From Aquilaria yunnanensis (Eukaryota; Streptophyta; Magnoliopsida; Malvales; Thymelaeaceae), in assembly GCA_039654915.1 (NCBI GenBank), contig CM077600.1, positions 42,516,492 through 42,580,491 of the forward strand: a DNA stretch of 64,000 nt, in the 5' to 3' direction. The position numbers were made by a program, and so were the translations under genes. Below, one piece after another: positions 1-12,927 of this stretch (within the stretch, counting starts at the first letter, position 1; each line of letters begins with the position of its first letter). The notes beneath the pieces were generated by a model. The model was given only the letters and a program-made list of their open reading frames with translations. It was not told the origin of the DNA and searched no databases.

Positions 1-339
1 GATCCTAATCCTTCTTTTTTCTTCAGGGGATCGACTTAATGCCCCCGCTTCGAGGTAAAGTTTGATTGGCTTCCTCCAATCATCTTCGGGGACCGTAGAG
101 ATACTAAGTGGACCAAGGGTTCTGTGAGCTCTTCCATTATGGTTTGCTCTTGTCTTTTCGAGATGGCATTTACCCTTGTATTCTAGATCCTCAGGATGTT
201 CTAAACCTATATAAGGTCAAACATCTTTATCAAATCATTTGCCATGTTAAGGTATTTACAAAGAGTAGGCTTTTTTGCTCCTGTCATTCATGTAATTTGA
301 TTTACTATTAGTTGAGAGTTACTATATATCTATATACGT

Positions 340-430
340 CATACCCTCACCAGATCAGTCATCTATAGACCAATAAGGAAGGCTTTATATTCAGTGACAT
401 TGTTTGTTATGGGAAAGTGAAACTTAATTC
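340..430 (-). pseudogene. RNase H fragment
   Basis: The minus-strand translation reads KFHFPITNNVTEYKAFLIGL followed by a stop. It matches the conserved TNN.AEYEAL..GL helix of plant retrotransposon RNase H, which removes the RNA strand after reverse transcription. The stop replaces the residue after GL. Neighbouring RNase H blocks were not delimited. Confidence 0.65.
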
Positions 431-1289
431 TGAGTGTTATTTCTAGGTTGAGCAGACCTTTAAGTATGATGCCTACTCCTCGGTATTTAGGTCCCAACGC
501 TACGTTGACATAAATTTCCCAAAGAGGTTTTCATTTGATTTGTTCCTCTTGAGTTTTTTCCATCAGTGTCATTTCAGCCACAAAGTCTATAAGGACTTCT
601 ATTTTTATAGCCTTTTAGGGCTCATAGTGGATATTGTATTCCCTCAACTTGATGCCCCATTTAGCAAGTTTACCAAATTTATTTGATTTTTGTATAATGT
701 CCCGTAAGGGCAACTCTGTTTTTACAGTTATGTGCTGCATTTGGAAGTATGGTTGTAGTTTTTAAGAAGTCATAATGAGGACCATTTTGTGTAGTGCAGG
801 ATATATTGGTTTGGCTTCTTAGAGGGTTCTACAGACATAGTAGACCGGCCACTATTCCGATCCATGCTGCCTAATAAGTACGACACTGACCGAGCTTTTG
901 GTGACAACCGAGCAAAGCACAAGGGGTTCATAAAGCTTGGGCTATTTTAATGTATGAAGGTGTCAGAGGTAATCTTTTATCTATTGGGAGAACTCGCAAC
1001 ATTCATCTATTTATTCGAATATTGCCTTTTTCTCTAGTATCTGAAAGAAAGGTTTACATCGGTCGCTGAAATGTGAGACAAACCATTTAAGTGTGGTTAG
1101 CCTCCCAGCTAGCTTCTGAACATTTTTTTCATTTTGAGGATTAGACATAATGAGGATGGCTTTTATCTTATTTAGGTTTGCATTGATCCTTCTATTAAAG
1201 ACCATGTAGCCAAGAAATTTACCAGCACCAACATTAAAGGTGCTTTTATTATGATTGAGTTTTATGTTGAACTGTGCATTCTTTGGAAG

Positions 1290-1740
1290 GTTTCTTGAAG
1301 GTCATCGAAATGCTGTTCTATGGCCCTACTTTTGACAATCATGTCATTTACAAAGACCTCCATATTTTTTCCCGTTTGATTTGCAAAAAATCCAATTCAT
1401 CAGCCTTTAATAGGTGGCCCCAACATTTTTCAGGGCAAACTGAATTTGCCGGTAACAATAAATTGCCTCACTTATTGTGAAAGTCGTTTTCTCTTCATCT
1501 TCCGGGTGCACTTGAATTTGGAAGAAACCACTAAAAACGTCCACAAAGGACAATATTTTGAATTCTAACGTGGTGTCGACTAATTGGTTTATAGATGGTA
1601 GGGGATACAAATCTTTTAGGCAAACATCATTAAGGTTTGTGTTGTCAAAGAACATGCGCCAGTCCCCATTTTTCCTTTTCACCAATACTACACTAGCGAG
1701 CCATTTGAGGTATCATACTTTCCATATAATTTTGGCTTTT
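1290..1740 (-). pseudogene. reverse transcriptase fragment, catalytic YVDD altered
   Basis: A 92-aa open frame (1685-1407) shows RT blocks: VKRKNGDWRM, the NTNLNDVCLKDLYPLPSI block, and DVFSGFFQIQVHPEDEEKT, which keeps the first catalytic Asp. After a frame break, the block that should read YVDD reads FVND (1343-1354), so one of the paired catalytic aspartates is now Asn. RT would copy element RNA into DNA. The lost Asp and the broken frame mean it is inactive. Confidence 0.85.
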
Positions 1741-2311
1741 AATAGCCTCCTAACTTATTCTCTAATGAAGTCTCACCTTTTGGGTATCATGTTGCGCTTT
1801 TTTTACTGTACTGGTTGGGTGGAAGGGTCCACTTACAATCTATGAGTAATTATTTTTGAGTCTATCCCATGCATCTCACTGGGAGACCATGCACACACAT
1901 CTATATTTGCTCTCAAGAACTGAATAAATGACTATCTTACCTTAAGTAGAAGGTTTTTGCCAATTTTTATCATTTTTCAAAGGGTCATCTCCACAAGCTC
2001 GATATCTTTGGATAAGGCTGTGCCAACCTCATTTTCTAGGGACACATTTTTTCTTTTTTTTAGCATTAGCTGGTGTGAGCTTACCTTCCTTAGGCCTTCG
2101 TATGGTTGTTATATATCCCCTCTATACCGAGGCTTAGTCAACAAAGATAATGGCATCCCCAACAGGGGTCGCAAAGAACACCATGAACTATCTGACATCA
2201 GACAGGATATGGAATTACACCTATGCTGGTATGCCAAATATGACATTGTAAGGTGATGGGACATCCAGTGCAAGAAATTTAGTGGTGTAGGAGTCATAGA
2301 TAAGTTCCCCT

Positions 2312-2641
2312 TTATGGTCTTTTCACCAACATGTGAGGTACCTTGACGGTCCCAATTATGGAGACCTCTTTCCTGCCAATCTCAAAGGTGGGTTTAGTTA
2401 CAGGGGATAGAGAAGACCTCTTGACCCTTATTTTTTCTAATAAGTCAGTAAAAATAACATTGATGTTTGCCCCAGTATCTAGGTAGATTTTTTCCATAAC
2501 AAAGTTGTTGATGCGAGTCCTGAATATGAGTAGATTCAAATGTGGGATGACTATCCAGGATTCATCAGCCCCCATTAAGACCTTGTCAAGGTCAGTTACC
2601 TTCGGTTGGGCTATTTCCCGCCCTTGTCTCTTTCGAGCCAT
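2312..2641 (-). pseudogene. retropepsin-like aspartic protease fragment
   Basis: A 109-aa open stretch contains YLDTGANINVIFTDLLEKI. The DTGA motif with its catalytic Asp is the hallmark of retrotransposon aspartic proteases, which cut the gag-pol polyprotein. It lies between gag and RT as expected. The local frame is open but the surrounding polyprotein is broken. Confidence 0.75.
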
Positions 2642-3199
2642 CGAGGGCTTTCATTTGATAATCATATGGACCACCTCAGCTAGGAGTCCAAGATTCCTGT
2701 GGTTCCTTGGGGACTGTGATCTCCAGGCCTTTGACCTTGTTTGTAATCCTCCTCATCCCCCCTTTTACGATGCCTTTCTTTTTGCCTTTAACAAGGGGAC
2801 AGCTGTCTAAACAAATATTCCTTCAGCTTTCCTGCTTAGATCATTTCTTTAAACAACATTTTTAACTTCCAAGATTTTTTGGTGTCATGGCTCGAACAGC
2901 TTTTTCAACTACCAACAATCTTTGGTGTCATGGCCCGAACAACTTTTTCAATTGCTAACATTCTTCGGTGTCATGGTATTTGTCCTTGTAATATCTACAA
3001 TATTTTCTAAGGTTTTTTTTTACCCAATGAGGTATCATAGGGGGCCGTTGAGGGACCTAATTCTTTTTTTTCTAGGGCGTACAAGATGTTTAATCTTATC
3101 TCCCTTAGATGTGGGAGGACGAGACTTTGGCTATGAGTTGCCCCTCCCTCTTTTTCTAGACCTACCTTCTTTGGCATTAGGTTGGTCCTTTGGGGCTGT

Positions 3200-4099
3200 T
3201 GGTCGATTTAGTTCTTCAGCATGTATATACCGCGTAACTCAATAGAAAAATTCCTCTATATCCTTCATAGGATTTTCATGGATATCCCAAGCCAACCTTG
3301 AGTCTCATGCAAGTCCTTAGGTAATGGCCACCAAGTGTAACTCCGGAGACAACCTTTTTACCCATACAGCCTTGGTACTAAATCTCTGGATGAAGTTTCT
3401 CAAGAGTTCATCTTGACCTTGCCTAATTTTCAGCAAATGGGCTACTATTTTTAAGGTTGTTCAACTCTCAAAGTGTCACAAAAACACTTGGCAAAGTTTC
3501 TTAAATAAGGAAAAATGGCACCCTCGGTTGGTACCAAACTAGAAGGCAATGACTCCTATTAGCGTAGTGCTAAAGGCCCTACACATAATTGCATTGGAGG
3601 TTCGCTTAAGCCCCATGGAGGTAACATGCCTTTATAGATGGTTAACTGGATCGGTTAGGCCATCATACAAGCTGATTTTAGGCGTGTGAAACCCCTCGAG
3701 AGTAGTAGTCTCGACAGAATAACACTAGTATCATTTCTTTGAGATCATTTGAACGGTCCGAGGATGATTGTTGTTCATGGACTCGTACCCTCAGGGGCTG
3801 GTCTTGTGCAAGAATTGCGTGAAGCTTCCCGAATGCTAGATGACTTTCAGCAGCCTTCTCTAGAGCCCTTAGTAAGGCTCTCCGAGTTTACTTAAACAGG
3901 ACATGTTGCAAGGCCTGGAACTTATCATCATTCAAAGGTGCAAGGTCCTTACCCTTAGGAGCCCTGTGGGATCCTCTAGGTCAATCCTTTGGTGTGCTTC
4001 TTCACTTACAGGCCCTCTAGACCCAGCAGGGCAATGGCTTTCCTCTTTATTCTCTAGTGGGTCTTGGTTCTCTAAACGTGACGTGCGAGTATTCACCAT
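3200..4099 (-). pseudogene. gag remnant of the gypsy element
   Basis: The minus-strand reading opens with MVNTRTSRLENQDP, a start typical of plant Ty3/gypsy gag proteins. It continues for about 55 residues before frame problems. Further along the minus strand, around 2880-2975, the zinc-knuckle neighbourhood (HDTEECWQLKK) can be recognised, but it is duplicated in a 43-bp repeat that breaks the frame. Gag would have formed the cytoplasmic virus-like particle; here it is a fossil. Confidence 0.6.
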
Positions 4100-6739
4100 G
4101 TTTTCACAGACAATGCCAAATTAATAATTAATGGGATTGTGTGAGCTTGATCCAGAAGCTTAGCGAATCATGAAATGGTGACTTGTGTACAAAGACAACG
4201 TTAGGGCCCCAGGAAGTGTCCCAGGTGAAAACCTTACGATACTTAAGTCAAACTTCCGGCGATGAGTAGTAGAGAGAGAGAAGAGCTAGAATGTCAAACC
4301 ACAGGATTATTTAAACTTGGCGGAATTATGAAATTGACCCTGTTTTTTTTTTTCTCTCAATAATTAGCTTTCTATATGGGATCAATGCTCTGCCTAGGAA
4401 AAATACGCTATCAGTAACAAGGGATTGTTATTAGGAAGAGTCAGTTATGCTTAGGCTTGTTGCTATGGCCTTTGGAATTTGGATCCATCAACTAGATGTT
4501 AGATCATCATCACGAGGTTCATTTATCCTACGTGTTGCGACAGTTCAATTTGTAGTAGTACTTAATATAAATATAACAAAATAATTATTGAATAACAAAG
4601 TCTGGGGATAAAAAGAGAAAAAATTAGAGTTCTAGCATTTAAAATTGGTTTAACCATTAATGCAAAAAAATTTTCCATGAAATAAAAAAAACCTAAGATT
4701 TTCCTAAAATCATGCTCTAATCTTTACAAAATGAAGTTTTGGGATTAATAGGGTAAAAGACAAGATTTTAGTAACTAAAAATGGTGTTTGACTATTGACA
4801 TATAAAAAAAATAAATTAAAAAAATAGTACAAATTATAGGTTTAAACTAAAAAGTCCAACCACAATCTAAGGACAGTCCAAGTCATGGTAGGTAAATCAT
4901 AACAACCAATTTTTTTCCTTAGAGGATAGAATCAACCTTTCCACAACAAGTGATATTTAAGCATTGACATAAAAGTCAAAGTAAAGTTTTGAGATCAGTA
5001 GTAAGGTTTAACAATGACTTAATAAAGAAAAATAAATAAATAAAATTGTAAATAAATATAATTTAGGAACTAAAATAAAGCGATTGATAGCATAGGGACT
5101 GGAATGTACTATAAGTACAAAAATTTTAAGATAAACAAAATTTGGAGAAAGTCCTTGTAGTTGTTCTCTTTGATAGCTACAATTCCCAAACTTCCATATT
5201 TGTGGACCCCGTCACCAACTCGGTATTGTCTCACTCTCTCAATGTTTAATTGTGAGATGGAATAGTTTGGGAATCAAAATGGAAAGAATGGAAATCTGCA
5301 TGTGCTAAAAGATGAGTTAAACCATCACCTGGGGAAAAGTTATTAAAAAAAAATCATTGTTCATGAATAGTTATTTTGTTCTGCAATTAATAAATAATAT
5401 AACTTTGATATTTTTCTAAAAAGTATTTTCTGCATTTGTTTGGTTTGATTGTGGCATTATTCGTATTGTTCTTCTTACATGTTTAGAATAAATGATTGAA
5501 CATGGTTATAATAATGCTAATGATAATGATGATGATGATGATAATTGTTATTATTATTATTAGTATTGTTATTGTTGTTGTTGTTGTTGTTGTTGTTGTT
5601 ATTGTTGTTGTTGTTGTTGTTATATGGTAAAATTAATTTTTCATCCATAATCTTTTTGAGTTTTCCTAAATAGGTTCCTAATTTTCATTGTCTTCTTAAA
5701 ATCCCCAACATGTAAGATCATACATCAATCTTCATCCTTTTGTTAATTTCATAGTTAAATTTGATAGAATTGTGGAAAAAAATGTCAATTTTAATCCCTA
5801 CATTTTCTTCCCCCAATCAAAGCACCTTTAACTTGTAAATTTAACACTTTTAATCCCTTATTAGTTAAATAAACTATGAATTTTGAAACGAACATTGATT
5901 CTGGATTAAAAAATAAAGAAAAAAACTTACATCTTTTTATATTATGATTATGAACAAAGCATATGATATAGAGGAAAAGTAAAAATCGTTTCTCTAATTA
6001 ATTAGCCAGTGAGAAAACAATATGATTGAAAATAGGTCAAGCTAAGCCAAGTAGTAAATCAATTATGTTCAACTTGAAATATGTATCAAGTTCGATTTCA
6101 TATTTAGATTGAAAAGAATAAAAATGGGCCATGAGTGAGTTCTAAATCGATCGAACTCAAGTCGAGCTTGAGTTGTTTGCTTAAATCAAGGGAAAAAAAC
6201 AAACGTCGAATTAAGTCGAGGCAAGTATATGTAAATTGAGTTTTGTTTTTAATCATGTACCAAGCTTGAAAATTTGTTCAGGTTTGGCTTATTAATAATT
6301 AAAATGAGTTATGAATGAACTTTAAATTGAGTTGGACTCGAGTCGAATTCAAGCTGTTTGTTCATTTTTCACTCTTATAACTATACATATAATTACCTTG
6401 TTAGGACAAAGTTAACATGATACAACCTTGTTTAGTTAAATGAAAACACTAGTCCATGTAATACGTGTAGAATGTTAAATTAAGTAGATGATGGCATAAT
6501 ATTTGGATAAACAATAAAGATATAATTTACTCTAAATTTATGAAGTGTACCTTTGCAATATGTGTGTGTATGAATGGATGTTTGTATTACAAGTTATAGA
6601 AGTTTGAGAGAGAAGTAATTGAGATAACTTAAACAAGAGATAGAGTTTTTATCTTCAATAAAGATTTGAATCTTGGCTTTCAAATAAAATTAGTAAAGTC
6701 ACAAGTTATACAACCAGACACATACATTTGTAATTTATT
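4100..6739. other. AT-rich spacer, no gene seen
   Basis: No open frame of coding character occurs here. The sequence holds long A/T runs, a trinucleotide microsatellite (listed separately) and, between about 6000 and 6360, short inverted wording such as CGAACTCAAGTCGAGCTTGAG that suggests an eroded small transposon. The first 200 bases may be leader or LTR of the gypsy element. Confidence 0.6.
5518..5622. repeat. compound trinucleotide microsatellite
   Basis: Runs of GAT, then ATT, then GTT follow one another for about 100 bases. This is a simple compound microsatellite in intergenic DNA. Confidence 0.95.
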
Positions 6740-7690
6740 GGCAAAAATAATGAATAAACCATTAATGTTTTTGTGTTGACCTGATTCACCCGCCAGTATT
6801 TTACTCTCTTGGCCAAATAAACCACTAACTTTTTTGAGTTTGATCAAATTGGTTACTTTGTAACATTTATAGTCAAGTTTAAATGAGTCTTAACATAAAA
6901 TACCAAACTTAGTTCTTATATTTTCTCTTTCTACTCCCAGCATTTTGAAATTGCAGATCAAACATTTCAACTGCATTCTACAAGTTGACATTGATCTTTG
7001 GCTTTCATTTGTGAGTAGTAATTTGGATTCTTCTAGACTTGCCAATGGTGCTCACATTGGTCCTCCTCTTGCTTTTCCTCACCTTGCGCTGAAATCTCAA
7101 TGGCCTTGAAACTCATATGTACCTTACTCTACCAATCTCGGAAAATATCTAGGAGATCGTCCACCACTCATCAGCGGCCGATCACCATCATGTAACACTG
7201 CCAGTGGTGGAGATTCAAGTTTATATAAGGAAGTTGGAGCACTGGGTAGTGTTCTCGAGTGAGAAGAGCAAAGGGGCATTAAGTACTAATATGAGTGAGA
7301 CATCATTCAGGATAGGTAACATGGGGCCGGAGGTATTATCCCATCTTAGGCAGGGAGGATGGTGCACCTTAAGATAGCTGGAAACGAGGATGAATGGACT
7401 ATGTCCGGAGAATGTAATTATGGAATATGGTTATGCAATTGTATAATTGGGGAAGATAGCCTATTTAGATTGTTTTAAACCAAGTAGATTTATTTTTGCT
7501 AATTTTAAAAAGAAAATGGAGGATTTTTATAAAAATTAAAAAATTGAGCAAGTAAATTCTGTCATTTAAATAATATCAGTGATTTATTTAGCTATTTTGA
7601 ATAATGCCAATGGTTTATACGACCGAAAAAAACATTAGATGATTGATTCGAGCTAACCCAAAATATCAGCGGTTTATTCGTTATTTTGGC
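6740..7690. mobile_element. non-autonomous Mutator-like element (MULE), 951 bp
   Basis: The left end begins GGCAAAAATAATGAATAAACC and the right end, reverse-complemented, reads GCCAAAATAACGAATAAACC, forming terminal inverted repeats that continue more weakly inward. Flanks are TAATTTATT (6731-6739) and TGATTTATT (7691-7699), a 9-bp target duplication with one mismatch, the size made by Mutator-type transposases. No transposase is present. The interior (about 7000-7430) is richer in GC than the flanks and might be captured host sequence, but I did not recognise it. Confidence 0.75.
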
Positions 7691-7725
7691 TGATTTATTC
7701 TTTATTTGTGCATCCTGATAAACAC

Positions 7726-7760
7726 ATATTGGAGAGGGAGAGGGAGAGGGAGAGGGAGTG
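7726..7760. repeat. GAGAGG hexanucleotide repeat
   Basis: Several perfect GAGAGG units occur just outside the right end of the MULE. Confidence 0.9.
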
Positions 7761-10700
7761 GAGTCAAAAGTATTTATGGGCATTGTGTAGCGTCTGTCTC
7801 GTACCCAAAACAACAAATCCAAATGAATTTGGCAACATGCACATTCATTCATCTTCACTCTCTAAAAATCATTGATTCCATCTTACCCCTATTTTAATTT
7901 AATGTTGTAATTTTAGTGTTAATTTTATTATTTTTTATTTCCACTAAGTATATGCACCTTTCACGTAAGCAGATCGGTGCGCCAACAATGCCCATTTTAG
8001 TTTTGCTCTCAATGTTATTATTATGAGGCCATAATAAGTGTAAATAATACAATAACTAACTAAACTGATGCTTAGAATTGAACTTCACAGGCAACAACAG
8101 CTTGCAGTTGCGGCAGTGAAGACAAAACATTAATTTTGCAGCTGCTTGGAAGTTGGAACTTCATGAGTGAGTCGTGCATATATCTTCTCTGTTTCCATTC
8201 TGGTTAGTTGCAGAAGCTGGAGGCGAAACAACCACAAAATTGCTTGCTTGGCCACCACTTGCCTTGTGGCTTGGCCTCTCCACATTCATGTCGCACATGA
8301 TTATTTGGAAAGTTATGGATATCCAACCTACCAAACTTTACTTTTCTACAATTTCTTGTTTTCCCTGTGAAATTCTCTGTTCATCCACCCATTCGCATTT
8401 TATTTATTTATTTATTTATCTTCATTTTCGTGCCCTTGTTTGAATTGAATTAATTTAAATAATATGTAGGACCAATTACATTGATCCTGTCGACATTTAA
8501 TTTGGTCAATGTTCATATTTTGTCCCGTGACGTGATAAATTATAAGACCTACGATTCTCTCCTCTTTCCAAACACCGGAATTCCACAACATACACATTCA
8601 CCCTCGTTTCCCTTCCCAGCCTCTAGCGCCGGTCGATTGTGTTTATTTTCGTCCGTGCGAATTCCACTTTCTTTTAGTTTGGGTTCCAGACTGTCTACCT
8701 AGAGTATCTACTCCACTTAACAAATGTTGAGAAAATGTCCACAGTACCTACCTGTTCCAATACTTTGAAGCAAAAAGGAAACTACAAAATTTCAGAAAAA
8801 AAGAAAAAAGAAGGATATAGAATTGTAACCCACTATTAATTCCATATAAATCAGAGATTTTCGCCGATTATCCCACTAAATTGAAGCCCTAAAATCTGAA
8901 ACTATTCATACGTGTTAAGTGAGCCCTCATTCTCGTTATATACATACCCACGCTCTAGACTTTCATTCTTGTATATTTGGACAACAGAGGAGTGGGAATA
9001 GAGCGAGACGGTTGTATGGATTTATACAGAAATTCAAGCCTTACTGCAGATTTGGCGATTTAGAATGTTGGGTTCCTCATGTTAATGGTAGAATTAAAAA
9101 ATTTCTTCCCAAAAATCGTTTTGTATTCTAATCTGTTACATTTGTTTGATTTTGTATCATGAATCATTGATTGATTCTGAAAGTTAGTTTGCTTGGTACT
9201 AGTATTGAATCTAGATACTTATTATATGAGTCTGGAGTTTTGAAAGTGGCGCCTATACTTGATCAAAATTAACTTTCTTAAGTATGAAATTGGAGTTAGT
9301 AGTGTGTAGTTATAGAGTTTTGAAACTATCAAATCCTGGGTAGAAAACTTGGTTGCTATTATATGAAAGTGATTGTTATTGTACAAAACTGATTTGTTAC
9401 TCTGTGTGTGTGTGTGAACTTGCATTTCTATTGTAATGTACTATATGAAACTAGAATGTGTGTGTGTGAACTTGCATTTCTATTGCAATGTACTATATGA
9501 AACTAGAATATGATAGTTGTGGAGTTCCCATAGTGTGGGTTTGGGTTGCTATCATATATGAAACTTTCTACTAAATGAGTTTTGAGTTTTGATTATGTAT
9601 GAAACTAGAAATGAAATGTATGAAACTAGGAATAATGTATATGATGATAGGAACTATTTGTGTGAATCTGGGTAAATTTTTTGAAACATATAGCGTATGC
9701 AAATATAATAATGAAACTTGAGAATACATATAATATTTTAGTTGGTGGGAAAAGAGTGTCTAAGGACAATTTATAGATATAACTGAGTTCATATTGGACA
9801 AAATTAATATGTTGTGATTGAAATTCTATTGTTTGAAATAGGTTACTTATTATATGAAACTATATTTGTATTGTGAAAATGTAGAGTTCTTATTATATCA
9901 AATTAGATTGTCAATGTATTGAAATTGAGTTGTTATTATACGACATTGATATACTAATATATAAAATTGAGTTGTTATTATACGACATTGATATACTAAT
10001 ATCGTATGAAATTGAGTTTCTATTGTACAAGATAAGGTACTTATTGTTAGAAACTGGATTTTTACAGTATAAAACTGAGTTCCTATTATATAAAATTAAA
10101 CATTACACAGAGTTCCAACAAATATTTTTAATGCTATGAAAAAGATTTCGAAGAAAGAATTGATTGAAACTAGAAAAGTAACAAAAAAAAATGGGGAAAA
10201 AAATCATTTGATACGAAAAAATTTGAAACGGAAGTTTTTATTTCAATGAGATTATTTGATACGAACAAAAATGGAATGAAAAAAAATATATCTTGTTGAT
10301 AATTACCATATAAAAAAATTGAAAAATGAAGTTACCACTTACCACGACAGCAAATGTGGAGCATATCCGACTAGGGACAATTAAGTCATGTACGTCACGA
10401 TTTAACTGGTTAAAAAAAATGAAACCGTTATTATTATTGTCATTATTATACATTTAATCATATATGACACTTAAAACTTGATAAAGTTTTTTGTACGAAC
10501 TTTTTAGTGTGTTCCGCAAAAGTCCAAAATTTAAAAAGGAAAACATTACAAGAAAGAAAGTCAAAATGGCATTCACATTTATGCCAATGAGGCAGCTAAA
10601 CTTCTTCTTGTTGTTAAGAAAGTCTAAACGGGGAGATCCACCGAGCAAAATAGCATATATGATTATGGTTATCTACATGTTCTAAAAATCTTAAACCAAT

Positions 10701-11172
10701 TGAATAACAAACCAGCATCATACATATGCATTTCACATTAGATAATTATTAACCATGTAAAACGGGTCATTTGCACATATTCTCAACGATTTTATTGCAT
10801 CCTCTGTACAGTGTTTGATTTTGGATAAACTACAGAGAAAGTTTCAAAAAGTTTTTAAATAGGCAGGTGTCCAAAACTTCAATTGGCAAACCGAAATGAA
10901 GAGAGTTTTGGTGGGGCTGATGGGTAGAAACATAAAAGCTTGATGAGCAGTCTAGGATTGAAGTAGTGAAGTGAAACAGCACATGTTCCAGAATTTGTGG
11001 GAGTGGCTTGATTGAGCTGCCAGGCCAGCTTTATATCCGACAAATGTATGATTAGATAGAAAATTGTGGCAAGTAGTGGTAGTAGTATATTTTAGAAGTA
11101 TAGGCAATGCTAACTAATTAGTAGTACAAAATAACAATGGTAATTCATGTATTTCTGGAACATGTTGAATAG
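7761..11172. other. AT-rich spacer with degenerate minisatellite
   Basis: No convincing gene. Around 8830-9130 there is a TATA-like CCATATAAATC followed by a 70-codon open frame (8919-9131), but it matches nothing I know and has no clear splice partners. From 9200 to 10140 the sequence is built of degenerate units containing a TATGAAACTRG-like core. The remainder is featureless apart from short A/T and TTTA runs. Confidence 0.5.
9200..10140. repeat. degenerate minisatellite with recent direct duplications
   Basis: Units carrying ATATGAAACTR and GAGTTGTTATTAT recur irregularly through about 900 bases. Two duplications are nearly perfect: one at about 9405-9510 (TGTGTGTGAACTTGCATTTC repeated with its following 35 bases), and one at about 9915-10000 (the block GAGTTGTTATTATACGACAT repeated). 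An open frame at 9930-10139 merely reflects the repeat. Confidence 0.75.
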
Positions 11173-11488
11173 TACCTCCATTCCATTACCTTTGCTCCAT
11201 TTAGCCTTTTTTTTTTTATTACTTTGATTTGAATTTATTTATATTATTATTTGTTAGAAAAAGAAATTAAAAATATATATATTTAATTTTTTATTACTTT
11301 GATTTGAATTTATTTATATTATTATTTGTTAGAAAAAGAAATTAAAAATATATATATTTAAAAAGTATAGGTTTTGATTTATCATTTATATATAAAAATT
11401 TTTATTTATATACTAAAATATTAAAAATAAAAAAATAGATTAATTGATGAAAAGTGAATTGTATAAATAATTTGGGACAAAGGAGATA
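11173..11488. mobile_element. Stowaway-like MITE with internal 75-bp duplication
   Basis: The left end TA-CCTCCATTCCATTACCTTTG and the reverse-complemented right end TA-TCTCCTTTGTCCCAAATT resemble the CTCCCTCCRTYCC ends of Stowaway (Tc1/mariner) MITEs with TA target sites. Inside, a 75-bp segment beginning ATTACTTTGATTTGAATTTA at 11218 is repeated in tandem at 11293. No coding capacity. Exact ends are uncertain by a few bases. Confidence 0.65.
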
Positions 11489-12927
11489 TTTAGTATGTGA
11501 TAATAGCTAGGATATGAAATTAGCTAGCTACAGGAGGAAGGGGGGAGCAGGAGCAAAGGGTTAGAGAAGTCCAAAAGTGGGTGGGAATACAGACAAGGCA
11601 ACTCCCATCTCCGGCACCCACTTCACTATTGGTAACTCAATTGTCTGATGCTGCATGTATCCAGTCCACACAGAATAATTATAGAAACACAAACCCAATG
11701 GTAATTAACTTAGCTAAGCTCTAAATTGCCTTCTCCTCCTCCTCCTTCTTGTTATGTTGTCTGTAGGCACTACTTCGGCTTTAAAATTAGTCATTCTTGG
11801 CCTTGGGTTGGGTTGGGATGATCCAGCGACAACCCATCTCCACTTGCGCCCTAATTTCAATTTCAACCCCTAAATTCATTTTGCTGGACCGCGGACACTA
11901 CCCTACTTTTTCTTTTTCTCCTTCCGATAATGTCTCTGACCCTGCTTTGGTTTTTATCAATATCCATAAATAAAAAAGTCTAGCTGGCACAGACATGACT
12001 ATATGATATGATAATATATAGACCCAGTTCAATTTTTAAGTCCATCTGAAACAAAACCCCAAATTAAGGCTAGGTACATAGGCAGATATACGATAAAAAA
12101 AAATTATTACCTATTCGTTGCGCTTAGGCGTGTAGGACAAAATAAAAATATATAGGCATAAGCAGAGGCAGGGGCAGGCTCCCTTGGAAATAAGTTGATT
12201 CAATCCATTAGAATTAGCTCGTTTTGACTCATCCACCCATGTGAGAAGGAAAGATCAGATCAAAAAGCACTTTCATTTCTTTCACACTCGCACAAAAGAA
12301 ATTTGAGGATCAAGGAAGAATTTGTGGTACAAACCATTATGTTTCGTGCGTGAGCCGCCCGACTAAACCCACAACCACAAGACATGGTGTGGACGAGAAG
12401 ACTAGGCCACCTATTTTCGCTTTGACCGCCACTTAACAACGTCCGCTAAAGCCTACAACCAACGGAACACGGATAACTTCTCGAACACGGACGCTGATTG
12501 CATTTCTTGCCATCCAATTCTGGCTTTCTTTTATCACTAATCCAACAACACGATAACATAACACTAGGGTCATTCTCTTGAATAACTTTCCTGTTTTCTT
12601 TTCACTCTACCCACCCCCGGGGGGGGTGACGCTTGGGACTCTTCCACAACAAAGCGTACAAAGAGCTCATATAGATCCTTTCATTTCCTTCATAAACAAC
12701 TACAGATCAAGTGTACAAGAGCTAAGTTACAACCATTAAACAAGGCTTTTTCGTTTTTTCTTAACCTCATACATTTAAACAAGGCTTTCAGGAAGTGAAG
12801 ACTACCCTCTGCTCTGCATGCATAAAGCACCGCTCCAAATTGTTGCATTTCTGCAGACCAAAACAGAATTGAGCCACTCTAGCCACCCACAGCACTCTGC
12901 TCAGTTAACTCAGCATTATCTATGGTC
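11489..12927. other. spacer and SDP1 3' flank
   Basis: No independent gene is seen. The interval contains C/T-rich stretches, a short C/G run near 12617, and the presumed 3' untranslated region and terminator of the minus-strand lipase gene close to 12928. I could not identify the poly(A) site. Confidence 0.5.

Larger units (their letters stand above)
1..4099 (-). mobile_element. Ty3/gypsy (Tat-like) LTR retrotransposon remnant
   Basis: On the minus strand the order is gag (start near 4099), aspartic protease (about 2641-2312), reverse transcriptase (about 1740-1300) and RNase H (about 420-350). This is the Ty3/gypsy order, with integrase expected beyond the left edge. The wording before the RT (WLASVV..VKRKNGDWRM) resembles Tat/Ogre-Athila relatives. 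Every domain carries frameshifts or stops, so the element cannot move on its own. I did not find the LTR or primer binding site to the right of gag; 4100-4330 may be leader sequence. Confidence 0.85.
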
